DNA of 10,057 bases from an uncultured Jannaschia sp. (GCA_937916365.1 CALFSY010000142.1:1-10057); one strand, 5' to 3'. Positions 1-6,482 are shown, counted from the stretch's first letter. Notes: generated from the letters alone by a model not told the origin. Made by a program: numbers and translations.

Positions 1-58
1 TAGATAAAGAATTTTTTATTTTATTATAAAATCATTTATTACGGATAATTAAGCTTTT

Positions 59-63
59 AGGAG
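59..63 (+). promoter_or_regulatory. Ribosome-binding site of rlmB
   Basis: AGGAG, five bases before the ATG at 69. It supports that start. The upstream 58 bases are AT-rich, with -10-like words (TATAAA 25-30, GATAAT 44-49), but no matching -35 could be recognised. Confidence 0.7.
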
Positions 64-68
64 CTCTT

Positions 69-863
69 ATGGTGTCTAAAAAATCTACCTGGCAGAAAAA
101 TAAAAAGCAAGATTCACCACGATTAAATAATACATTTTGGATTTTTGGTCTGCACGCAGTGCGCGATGCGTTACGTAACCCCAAGCGGGAAAAGATGCGG
201 CTTTTAGTAACAAAAAACGCATTACAAAAGTTAACTGTAGAGATTGCCGAAGCACATATAGAACCAGAAATCGTTGATCCAAGAAAATTACCCTCAGTCT
301 TTGATCTAGATTCTGTTCATCAAGGTGCAATGTTAGAGGTCAGACCACTTAATTGGGAATCTTTAGAATCAATATTAACGCCAATTTATCCTACAGATAA
401 GATCATTTTACTTGATAGAATTAATGACCCACAAAATGTGGGTGCTATACTTCGCTCTGCACACGTTTTTGGTGCACGCGCTGTCATAGCACCCGAGCGA
501 TATGCCGTTCGCGAAACAGGTGCACTTGCAAAGTCTGCCTCTGGTGCATTAGAGAAACAACCCTATTTGTGCATACGAAACTTAGGCGAGACAATCGTTA
601 AGTTAAAAAACTTAGGCTATTTATGCCTGGGGTTAGATGAAACCGGATCAGAAAGTTTGCATGATTTTACACACTACATGTTAGATCAACCTGTGGCATT
701 TATTTTAGGGTCAGAAGGATCGGGGTTACGAATGCGAACGAAATTGCTATGTGATAAACTAGTTCATATTGCAACGAATAATAACTTCACATCCCTAAAT
801 GTTTCGAACGCAGCGGCGATTGCATTATATACTCTAACTTTTAAAGGAAAGTCTAACTTTTAG
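69..863 (+). CDS. rlmB: 23S rRNA (guanosine-2'-O-)-methyltransferase RlmB (TrmH/SpoU family)
   Basis: A cytoplasmic SAM-dependent enzyme that 2'-O-methylates a guanosine of 23S rRNA (G2251 in E. coli numbering for the family). The 264-residue length is normal. Visible parts are a basic N-terminal tail, an L30e-like substrate-binding domain starting with FGLHAV (26-31), and the SPOUT catalytic domain. That domain carries all three family motifs: NDPQNVGAILRS (119-130), with the conserved Asn and Arg; FILGSEGSGL (211-220); and TSLNVSNAAA (241-250), which forms the knot that binds SAM. The ATG at 69 has a good ribosome-binding site, AGGAG at 59-63, five bases upstream. It stands apart from the rho block, separated by 0.5 kb of spacer. 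Its last codons contain an 11-bp direct repeat, so the extreme C-terminus may be recently altered. The paralogous tRNA methylase TrmH is a less likely reading because of the L30e-like domain. Confidence 0.93.
   Translation: MVSKKSTWQKNKKQDSPRLNNTFWIFGLHAVRDALRNPKREKMRLLVTKNALQKLTVEIAEAHIEPEIVDPRKLPSVFDLDSVHQGAMLEVRPLNWESLESILTPIYPTDKIILLDRINDPQNVGAILRSAHVFGARAVIAPERYAVRETGALAKSASGALEKQPYLCIRNLGETIVKLKNLGYLCLGLDETGSESLHDFTHYMLDQPVAFILGSEGSGLRMRTKLLCDKLVHIATNNNFTSLNVSNAAAIALYTLTFKGKSNF
833..862 (+). repeat. 11-bp direct repeat at the end of rlmB
   Basis: TCTAACTTTTA occurs at 833-843 and again at 852-862, a 19-bp period. The period is not a multiple of three, so the two copies are read in different frames, and the second copy supplies the TAG stop. 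This looks like a small tandem duplication that reset the RlmB C-terminus after the conserved NVSNAAAIALY segment. Confidence 0.6.
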
Positions 864-890
864 AGTTGTAAAGATAGCTACTTATTCATA

Positions 891-906
891 TTGTGGTCTC
901 CCACAA
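891..906 (+). other. Small perfect stem-loop after rlmB
   Basis: TTGTGG (891-896) and CCACAA (901-906) form a perfect 6-bp stem around the loop TCTC. No T-run follows, so it is not a standard intrinsic terminator. CCACA can alternatively pair with TGTGG at 946-950. A second stem, TGCACGC (921-927) with GCGTGTG (952-958), is possible with two G-U pairs. It could be an mRNA 3' end structure or part of a small RNA. Confidence 0.35.
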
Positions 907-1080
907 ACATTGAAACTAACTGCACGCGAAGGATGTGAATTAGCCTGTGGTGCGTGTGTGCGCATTTACATGAAGTGAAATGGCTAAAAAAGAGATCATT
1001 ACAAATAATGAAAACTAAAAATTATGGAGATACTTATTCAATATTATTTTAAATACCTTACATAAAGCTTTGGATACTTG

Positions 1081-1089
1081 TGTGAATAA
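1081..1089 (-). promoter_or_regulatory. DnaA-box-like 9-mer (perfect match)
   Basis: The minus strand reads TTATTCACA, which fits the DnaA box consensus TTWTNCACA in full. A near copy, TTATTCATA, lies 12 bp away on the same strand (1093-1101), so the two boxes are about one helical turn apart. In such AT-rich DNA, AT-rich 9-mers arise by chance, so function is uncertain. Confidence 0.35.
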
Positions 1090-1118
1090 AAATATGAATA
1101 AAATTACTCAATAAAATT

Positions 1119-1138
1119 TAGATTTTAATCTATAGATT
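1119..1138. repeat. Overlapping AATCTA/TAGATT palindromes
   Basis: TAGATT (1119-1124), two bases, then AATCTATAGATT (1127-1138). The last twelve bases are a perfect palindrome, and its left half also pairs with the upstream TAGATT. The flanking word TTAATCTAT recurs at 1255-1263. It could be a protein-binding site or simply a product of low-complexity DNA. Confidence 0.4.
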
Positions 1139-1161
1139 TATAAACATATTATAAGTTATAC

Positions 1162-1180
1162 TAAGATATATTATATCTTA
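1162..1180. repeat. Perfect 19-bp AT-rich palindrome
   Basis: TAAGATATA (1162-1170), a central T (1171), and TATATCTTA (1172-1180) form a perfect inverted repeat. The core word TAAGATA/TATCTT recurs at 1293-1298 and 1314-1320, flanking the putative rho -35 element. That makes a shared operator motif worth considering. Confidence 0.5.
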
Positions 1181-1244
1181 CAAATATCTAAAAAAATCAA
1201 TATTTTACAATGTTTATAATTTTAGTGATAACCTCTTAGAACTG

Positions 1245-1253
1245 TTATCCACT
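1245..1253 (+). promoter_or_regulatory. DnaA-box-like 9-mer (one mismatch)
   Basis: TTATCCACT matches the strong DnaA box TTATCCACA at eight of nine positions. It lies in the AT-rich spacer, 164 bases from the perfect box at 1081. Confidence 0.3.
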
Positions 1254-1301
1254 ATTAATCTATCTGTAACATCCATAATTATAATAAAAATATATCTTTA
1301 C

Positions 1302-1330
1302 TTGACATAACATTAAGATAACTTTATTTA
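1302..1330 (+). promoter_or_regulatory. Putative rho promoter
   Basis: A perfect -35 hexamer TTGACA (1302-1307), a 17-bp spacer, and a weak -10 TATTTA (1325-1330, three of six matches). Transcription would start near 1337, giving a leader of about 70 bases that begins with the hairpin at 1338-1378. TATCTT (1293-1298) and AAGATA (1315-1320) form an inverted repeat straddling the -35, a possible operator. Confidence 0.4.
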
Positions 1331-1337
1331 TGAAAAG

Positions 1338-1378
1338 TGCTTTTTTGACTCTAAAATAAAAATACAGTCAGAAAAGTA
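1338..1378 (+). promoter_or_regulatory. Hairpin in the rho leader
   Basis: The arm at 1338-1350 (TGCTTTTTTGACT) pairs with 1366-1378 (AGTCAGAAAAGTA). The stem is 13 bp, including two G-U pairs, around a 15-base loop. The core AGTCA/TGACT is fully paired. It sits 28 bases before the rho ATG and close to the predicted transcription start. Rho is autoregulated in several bacteria through its leader, so a control role is plausible but inferred. Confidence 0.45.
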
Positions 1379-1406
1379 ATTTCCTACCCAAAATTTGGAT
1401 TCTAAT

Positions 1407-2678
1407 ATGATGGAAATGACACTTAAGCTTTCAGACTTGAAAGCAAAATCACCCAAAAATCTTTTAGATATGGCTGAAGAGTTAGAGATAGAAAATGCTT
1501 CCACGATGCGGAAGGGTGAGATAATGTTTGAAATTTTGAGGGAACGGGCAGAAGAAGGATGGGAAATTTCAGGAGATGGCGTTTTAGAGGTTTTACAAGA
1601 CGGTTTTGGATTCTTAAGATCACCAGAAGCGAATTATCTTTCTGGTCCAGACGATATTTATGTATCACCTGAAATGATTAGAAAACATTCTTTACGCACA
1701 GGAGACACAGTTGAAGGTGTTATATCAGCCCCGAATAATACGGAAAGATATTTTGCATTAGTTAAAGTTCAAATCATAAATTTTACTGATCCTGGAAAAT
1801 CTAAGAATAAAATAGCTTTTGATAACTTAACGCCTCTATATCCAGATGAGCGCATTACTATGGAATTAGAGGATCCATCGATAAGGGATAAATCGTCACG
1901 TGTTATAGATCTTATTTCACCGATCGGTAAAGGACAAAGATCTTTAATCGTTGCACCACCACGGACTGGTAAAACTGTTCTATTACAAAACATTGCGACA
2001 TCGATAGAAAAAAATCATCCTGAGTGCTATTTGATTGTCCTTTTGATAGATGAAAGGCCAGAAGAAGTAACAGATATGCAGCGATCTGTTAAGGGTGAGG
2101 TTATTTCATCAACATTTGATGAACCAGCATCTCGCCATGTTGCGGTTTCTGAAATGGTTATAGAAAAAGCTAAGCGCTTGGTCGAAAATAAATGGGATGT
2201 TGTTATCCTTCTTGATTCAATAACGCGCCTTGGCAGAGCCTTTAATACAGTTGTTCCCAGCTCTGGTAAAGTTTTGACAGGTGGGGTGGACGCAAACGCA
2301 CTGCAAAGACCAAAGAGGTTTTTTGGCGCAGCCCGAAATATAGAGGAAGGGGGTTCGTTAACAATAATTGCTACAGCCCTTATTGACACGGGGAGTCGTA
2401 TGGATGAAGTCATATTTGAAGAATTCAAAGGCACAGGTAATTCAGAAATTGTTTTGGATCGCAAAATCGCCGACAAACGTGTTTTCCCCGCGATAGATAT
2501 ATTGAAATCAGGAACTCGAAAAGAGGACTTATTGGTCGATAAAATTGATCTTCAAAAAACTTATGTTTTGCGTCGTATTTTAAATCCAATGGGAACAACA
2601 GACGCGATTGAATTTTTATTATCCAAATTAAAACAAACCAAAACGAATTCAGAATTTTTCGATTCTATGAACGCTTAG
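1407..2678 (+). CDS. rho: Transcription termination factor Rho
   Basis: A hexameric RNA-dependent ATPase/translocase that ends transcription of untranslated RNA. The N-terminal domain and the cold-shock-like RNA-binding fold (around DGVLEVLQDGFGFLRS, 57-72) are followed by the RecA-like motor. That motor shows Walker A APPRTGKT (183-190), the ERPEEVTDMQR segment, Walker B ILLDS (267-271), and the Q-loop/R-loop region with GGVDANALQRPKR and EEFKGTGNSEI. At 423 residues it is close to E. coli Rho (419) and lacks the long insertions seen in some phyla. The start is uncertain. A TTG at 1395 extends it by four residues, and ATG 1407, 1410 and 1416 are all in frame. I chose 1407 for its length and for a weak GGAT at 1397-1400; no strong ribosome-binding site is present, and a leader hairpin lies just upstream. 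It heads the plus-strand block, with mnmE 11 bases downstream. Confidence 0.96.
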   Translation: MMEMTLKLSDLKAKSPKNLLDMAEELEIENASTMRKGEIMFEILRERAEEGWEISGDGVLEVLQDGFGFLRSPEANYLSGPDDIYVSPEMIRKHSLRTGDTVEGVISAPNNTERYFALVKVQIINFTDPGKSKNKIAFDNLTPLYPDERITMELEDPSIRDKSSRVIDLISPIGKGQRSLIVAPPRTGKTVLLQNIATSIEKNHPECYLIVLLIDERPEEVTDMQRSVKGEVISSTFDEPASRHVAVSEMVIEKAKRLVENKWDVVILLDSITRLGRAFNTVVPSSGKVLTGGVDANALQRPKRFFGAARNIEEGGSLTIIATALIDTGSRMDEVIFEEFKGTGNSEIVLDRKIADKRVFPAIDILKSGTRKEDLLVDKIDLQKTYVLRRILNPMGTTDAIEFLLSKLKQTKTNSEFFDSMNA

Positions 2679-2689
2679 CATACATAGAA

Positions 2690-3976
2690 ATGGACACTAT
2701 CTTTGCTTTGGCAACACCTCATGGTAAGTCAGGTATTGCTATAATAAGGATTTCGGGACCTGAATCTTTTCGAATTTCTAGTATTTTGACACGATCATCG
2801 CCTGCCTTTGGCAAATTTCAATATACATCATTTTTTGATAAAGATGGTTTAGTTTTTGATAAAGGCCTAGTTTTAGCTTTCAAAGCTCCATCGAGCTTTA
2901 CAGGAGAGGATGTAGTTGAATTTCATGTTCACGGTAGTTTAGCCATTATTACAAAAATGGAAAACTTAATCTATGAAACGAGTTACGCACGCCCCGCTAA
3001 AAATGGAGAGTTTACAAGACGTGCCCTAACCAATGGCTGTATAAATTTGATACAAGTTGAAGCTTTGGGGGACTTGTTAGAAGCAGAAACTGAACTTCAA
3101 TTGAAGCAAGCGCAAATTACCCTGAATGGTAATTTGCACGCTTTTATACATGATTTAAGAACTAAAATCCTAACCGTTTCTGCATTGTTAGAAGCAAACA
3201 TTGATTTTGCGGATGAAGATATTCCCGAACATTTATTGCCTAATGTAAGTAAAGAATTACAAGATATTCTATCAGTTATCAAACAACAAATTATTGGGAG
3301 TTATGTTAATGAACGTATTAAAACAGGTTTTGAAGTCGCGCTAATAGGACCACCAAATTCTGGTAAATCGACGTTGTTGAATTATATTGCCGGCCGTGAT
3401 GTTGCTATTACATCTAATGTTTCAGGAACGACCCGTGACATAATTGAAATCCAAACTGATCTTTGGGGGATGTCCGTTACGTTTCTTGATACAGCCGGTT
3501 TGCGTAAAACCGATGATACAATCGAATCAATAGGAATAAATCGCGCTGTATCTAGGGCTAAATCTGCGGATTTACGTATCTTTCTACAAGATAAAGGGCA
3601 CCCTTTACCTTTTTTAAATCCGAAAAAAGATGATTTGATTCTTACCCCAAAGATTGATCTAATCTCTGCCTCGGACGGTGTTTCCGGATTAACGGGACAA
3701 GGGGTTGATACAATGCTCCATACTGTGCATCAGACATTGACAAGGCGTTTGTCTAGTTCATATGTTGCAACCCATGCTAGGCATCGTATGGCCTTACAAT
3801 CAGCCGAAAAAACTCTTTCAGAGGCCCTAAGTTTAACTTCTGTTTCCTCTCCTGAGATCGAAATTATAGCCCATTATGTGAGGAATTCGGTTATTTATTT
3901 AGACGAATTAATTGGGACAGTTGGTGTTGAGGATGTCCTCGGAGAAATCTTTTCTAGATTTTGCATAGGTAAATAG
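2690..3976 (+). CDS. mnmE: tRNA modification GTPase MnmE (TrmE/ThdF)
   Basis: With MnmG it builds the carboxymethylaminomethyl group on uridine 34 of tRNAs reading NNA/NNG codons. The N-terminal tetrahydrofolate-binding domain (DTIFALATPHG onward, to about residue 115) is followed by the helical domain and the inserted G domain. The G domain shows G1 GPPNSGKS (220-227), with the potassium-binding Asn; G2 GTTRD (246-250); and G3 DTAG (267-270). The protein ends in the canonical FCIGK (424-428), whose Cys is a family hallmark. Two oddities: G4 reads TPKID (319-323) where NKxD is expected, and the stretch between G4 and the GLTGQG G5-like segment is short. The total of 428 residues is below E. 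coli's 454. The ATG at 2690 matches the family N-terminus, although no clear ribosome-binding site precedes it, which suggests translation coupled to rho. Its TAG is followed by the mnmG start two bases later. Confidence 0.95.
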   Translation: MDTIFALATPHGKSGIAIIRISGPESFRISSILTRSSPAFGKFQYTSFFDKDGLVFDKGLVLAFKAPSSFTGEDVVEFHVHGSLAIITKMENLIYETSYARPAKNGEFTRRALTNGCINLIQVEALGDLLEAETELQLKQAQITLNGNLHAFIHDLRTKILTVSALLEANIDFADEDIPEHLLPNVSKELQDILSVIKQQIIGSYVNERIKTGFEVALIGPPNSGKSTLLNYIAGRDVAITSNVSGTTRDIIEIQTDLWGMSVTFLDTAGLRKTDDTIESIGINRAVSRAKSADLRIFLQDKGHPLPFLNPKKDDLILTPKIDLISASDGVSGLTGQGVDTMLHTVHQTLTRRLSSSYVATHARHRMALQSAEKTLSEALSLTSVSSPEIEIIAHYVRNSVIYLDELIGTVGVEDVLGEIFSRFCIGK

Positions 3977-3979
3977 GAG
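3975..3979 (+). promoter_or_regulatory. Ribosome-binding site bearing on the mnmG start
   Basis: AGGAG overlaps both the mnmE stop TAG (3974-3976) and the first base of the GTG at 3979. Its spacing (eight bases) suits GTG 3988 rather than GTG 3979. Confidence 0.5.
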
Positions 3980-5862
3980 TGTTTCACGTGAAACATTTTG
4001 ATTATGATGTTATTGTTATTGGTGGGGGGCACGCAGGAACAGAGGCAGCCTATGCTGCTGCACGATGCGGTGCGCGAACGGCACTGGTAACTTTAAGACA
4101 AGATGATATTGGCGTGATGTCGTGTAACCCCGCGATCGGTGGTCTTGGCAAAGGTCATTTGGTTCGTGAAATAGACGCTTTTGGTGGTTTGATGGGTCTA
4201 GCAGCAGATCAGTCTGGTATTCAATTTAGGCTTTTGAATCGCCGCAAAGGCGCGGCAGTGCAAGGCCCGAGAGTACAGTCAGATCGTAAGTTATATAAAT
4301 TAGCCGCTCAAAATTTATTGCATTCCCAAAAACACGTTCGAATCATAGAAGCAGAAGTGAAAGATCTTTACCTAAAGGGTGGTCATATAGCAGGTATTGT
4401 TTTGAGTGATGATTCCATCATTAAAGCGCAATCGGTCGTTTTATGCACCGGAACTTTCTTAAATGGCGTAATTCATATTGGGACAAATAGAAAATCCGGT
4501 GGGCGCTTGGGTGATAGGGTGCCAACCACCTTAGCAGATCGATTAAAAAATTTGGGATTAAAATTTGGACGTTTGAAAACCGGAACACCGCCACGCCTTT
4601 CCAAAGCATCCATCGATTGGTCAGTTTTAGAAATGCAGCCAGGCGATACCGATCCAACAATGTTTTCTTTTCTTTCCGATGCCCCGACTGTTGGTCAGAT
4701 ATCATGTGGCATCACCCATACAAACCCACAAACCCATGAAATTATCCGTAAAAATCTTTTATCATCTGCCATGTATGGCGGTCATATCGAGGGAAACGGT
4801 CCAAGATATTGCCCATCTATTGAAGATAAGATCGTAAGATTTGCCGATAAACAAAACCACCAGATTTTCGTAGAACCTGAGGGTTTGGATAGTGATTTAG
4901 TATATCCAAACGGCATCTCCACATCATTGCCTGCTGATGTACAGCATTCTTATGTTCGATCTATTAAAGGATTCGAAAATGCTGAAATTGTGCAACCTGG
5001 ATATGCCATAGAATACGATTATATTGATCCACAGATTTTAGATAGAACGCTACATTTATTGGCTCTTCCTGGCTTGTTCCTTGCCGGGCAGATAAATGGA
5101 ACAACCGGGTATGAAGAAGCCGCAGCCCAGGGTTTGGTTGCCGGGCTTAATGCCGCACATAGGGCATTATCGCGTGATCCCATCGTGTTTGGCCGAGACA
5201 AAGCGTATATCGGTGTCATGATCGACGATCTTGTCACAAAGGGCGTTAGTGAACCATATCGTATGTTTACCTCCCGCGCGGAATATAGATTGCACTTACG
5301 TGCAGATAATGCAGATCAAAGATTAACACCATGGGCAGAAAAACTTGGGATACTTTCTGATCGGCGCATTCGTGTTTTTCATGAGAAACGCAAAGATTTG
5401 CGAAAAGGGAAGCAGATTTTGTCAGGTGTGCATTTTAGCCCTCAACAGGCGCAAGCTTACAAACTTCCGGTTAACCAGGATGGAAAACGTCGCACTGGTT
5501 TAGATCTTTTAACTTTCCCAGATATTTCAATAAAAGATCTAACACCTCTTTTCCCAGATCTGGCGTCTGTTCCTTTGCCCATTCAGCGTCAGCTAAAAAT
5601 AGAGGCCACCTATCAAACATATATTGATCGTGAGGCGCACAGGATTGCCGCTCTGCAACGGGATGAAAATAAAAAAATCCCTATAGATTTTAATTATCTA
5701 GCATTATCCAGCCTGTCGACGGAACTCAAAGAAAAACTTACCCACGTTAAACCAGAAACTTTAGGTCAGGCCAGTAGGGTTGAAGGTATGACACCCGCCG
5801 CCCTGGCCCTTATATTGACAAAAATATTAAGCCATACCAAAGAATCGCGACAGTCTGCATGA
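3979..5862 (+). CDS. mnmG: tRNA uridine-5-carboxymethylaminomethyl modification enzyme MnmG (GidA)
   Basis: The FAD-containing partner of MnmE in wobble-uridine modification. The Rossmann FAD motif GGGHAG (15-20) is followed by CNPAIGGLGKGH (49-60), GRLKTGTPPR, the segment GPRYCPSIEDK, QINGTTGYEEAAAQG and EPYRMFTSRAEYRL; all are classic for the family. Length 627 residues compares with 629 in E. coli. The start is debatable. GTG 3979 gives the usual MFHVKH beginning but overlaps the AGGAG at 3975-3979; only the weak AGG at 3967-3969 is spaced for it. GTG 3988, inside the parS palindrome, has that AGGAG eight bases upstream and would give MKHFDYD. Both starts keep the FAD domain. The stop overlaps the rsmG start (ATGA at 5859-5862), indicating translational coupling. 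Confidence 0.96.
   Translation: MFHVKHFDYDVIVIGGGHAGTEAAYAAARCGARTALVTLRQDDIGVMSCNPAIGGLGKGHLVREIDAFGGLMGLAADQSGIQFRLLNRRKGAAVQGPRVQSDRKLYKLAAQNLLHSQKHVRIIEAEVKDLYLKGGHIAGIVLSDDSIIKAQSVVLCTGTFLNGVIHIGTNRKSGGRLGDRVPTTLADRLKNLGLKFGRLKTGTPPRLSKASIDWSVLEMQPGDTDPTMFSFLSDAPTVGQISCGITHTNPQTHEIIRKNLLSSAMYGGHIEGNGPRYCPSIEDKIVRFADKQNHQIFVEPEGLDSDLVYPNGISTSLPADVQHSYVRSIKGFENAEIVQPGYAIEYDYIDPQILDRTLHLLALPGLFLAGQINGTTGYEEAAAQGLVAGLNAAHRALSRDPIVFGRDKAYIGVMIDDLVTKGVSEPYRMFTSRAEYRLHLRADNADQRLTPWAEKLGILSDRRIRVFHEKRKDLRKGKQILSGVHFSPQQAQAYKLPVNQDGKRRTGLDLLTFPDISIKDLTPLFPDLASVPLPIQRQLKIEATYQTYIDREAHRIAALQRDENKKIPIDFNYLALSSLSTELKEKLTHVKPETLGQASRVEGMTPAALALILTKILSHTKESRQSA
3980..3995. promoter_or_regulatory. parS: parS centromere site (perfect palindrome)
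   Basis: TGTTTCACGTGAAACA is an exact match to the bacterial parS consensus and a perfect 16-bp palindrome. ParB clamps load on such sites using CTP and spread along neighbouring DNA. It lies inside the first codons of mnmG and encodes the MFHVKH residues, a placement known from other alphaproteobacteria. ParB is encoded 3.3 kb downstream on the same strand, with an intact helix-turn-helix and CTP-binding motifs. Confidence 0.93.
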
Positions 5863-6482
5863 TTTCTTCTTTAGATTTGAAGGGATTGCCTAATGTTTCA
5901 TGTGAAACAATGGAACGTTTGAGAACCTATCAATCCCTCTTGTTAAGATGGCAGCAAACAATAAATTTAGTGTCGGAAAGAAGTTTACCAGACATTTGGG
6001 ATCGGCATTTTCGTGATTCCGCGCAATTACTTATTCATATCCGCAAGGATTCGACGTACTGGCTTGACCTTGGATCAGGGGCTGGTTTCCCCGGTCTTGT
6101 CTGTGCTATCATCGCGGCGGAAATTTATCCGCATCTAAAATTTGGCCTCATCGAAAGCGATGCGCGCAAGTGTAGTTTTATGAATGAGGTTTTGCGCCAA
6201 ACCGCAACAAAGGCTATCGTTTTCAATCAAAGAATAGAAAACGTATCTAATCAACGTGCTGATATCGTTTCTGCCCGCGCGCTGGCACCGTTACATCGAT
6301 CTTTGATATTTGCTACACAACATTTAGCGACTGGTGGCACCTGTTTATTTCCAAAAGGTATCCGGTTCAAAGAGGAACTTGCAATGATCCAAACAACCTG
6401 GCAAATGAATTTTGATGTGATTCCAAGCCAAACGTGTGCCGAATCCGTTATCCTTAAATTCACCAATATTTGCCATGACTGA
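5859..6482 (+). CDS. rsmG: 16S rRNA (guanine-N7)-methyltransferase RsmG (GidB)
   Basis: It methylates N7 of G527 (E. coli numbering) in the 530 loop of 16S rRNA using SAM. In other bacteria its loss gives low-level streptomycin resistance. The 207-residue length is typical. Visible are the helical start ERLRTYQSLLLRWQQTINLVS (split across 19-39), the SAM-binding glycine motif LDLGSGAGFPGL (69-80), the acidic end of strand 2 (LIESDARK, 97-104), and VSARALAPL further on. The ATG at 5859 overlaps the mnmG stop by four bases; no strong ribosome-binding site is seen, so re-initiation is likely. The N-terminus encodes a degenerate parS: VSCET (13-17) replaces the usual VSRET, with Cys15 from a single CGT to TGT change. 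The 3' end overlaps parA by eight bases. Confidence 0.94.
   Translation: MISSLDLKGLPNVSCETMERLRTYQSLLLRWQQTINLVSERSLPDIWDRHFRDSAQLLIHIRKDSTYWLDLGSGAGFPGLVCAIIAAEIYPHLKFGLIESDARKCSFMNEVLRQTATKAIVFNQRIENVSNQRADIVSARALAPLHRSLIFATQHLATGGTCLFPKGIRFKEELAMIQTTWQMNFDVIPSQTCAESVILKFTNICHD
5894..5909. promoter_or_regulatory. parS: parS-like site with one mismatch, inside rsmG
   Basis: TGTTTCATGTGAAACA differs from the perfect parS only at the eighth base (5901, C to T), breaking the central CACGTG. Both outer arms (TGTTTCA and TGAAACA) are intact. An equivalent site in rsmG is usual in related genomes, where it encodes VSRET. Because the mismatch hits the conserved centre, binding may be weaker. Confidence 0.75.

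Larger units (their letters stand above)
864..1394. other. Long AT-rich intergenic region between rlmB and rho; possible origin-like or regulatory spacer
   Basis: These 531 bases contain no convincing gene and no tRNA (no T-loop GGTTCGA-type motif). The first part (about 891-965) is richer in GC and can fold. From about 980 onward the sequence is extremely AT-rich; the line 1141-1200 has only 8 G/C in 60. It holds one perfect DnaA-box match (1081-1089, minus strand), several one-mismatch boxes (882-890, 934-942, 1093-1101, 1245-1253), short perfect palindromes (1119-1138, 1162-1180), a TTGACA promoter element and a hairpin before rho. In many alphaproteobacteria oriC lies near hemE, a few genes from rho and parAB. 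An origin here is therefore possible, but it is inference; a plain rho control region is the simpler reading. Confidence 0.4.

Noticed and set aside
864..1000. A tRNA or other standard RNA gene after rlmB
   Set aside because: No T-loop or anticodon-stem pattern and no signature of tmRNA, RNase P RNA, SRP RNA or 6S RNA could be found on either strand.
980..1018. Tiny ORF MAKKEIITNNEN in the spacer
   Set aside because: Twelve residues, no ribosome-binding site, low-complexity AT-rich codons; nothing supports translation.
2027..2476. 149-codon minus-strand open frame opposite rho
   Set aside because: It lies wholly within the conserved rho motor domain, has no family motifs or ribosome-binding site, and is a shadow of rho codons.
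3418..3433. Possible third parS, starting TGTTTCA, in mnmE
   Set aside because: Only the left half-site matches; the right half (GGAACGACC) shares few bases with parS. About 10 of 16 positions agree.
5373..5390. GTTTTTCATGAGAAAC, a parS-like inverted repeat in mnmG
   Set aside because: The arms are spaced two bases wider than in parS and the centre is CATG, so it does not fit the 16-bp site; probably chance in coding DNA.
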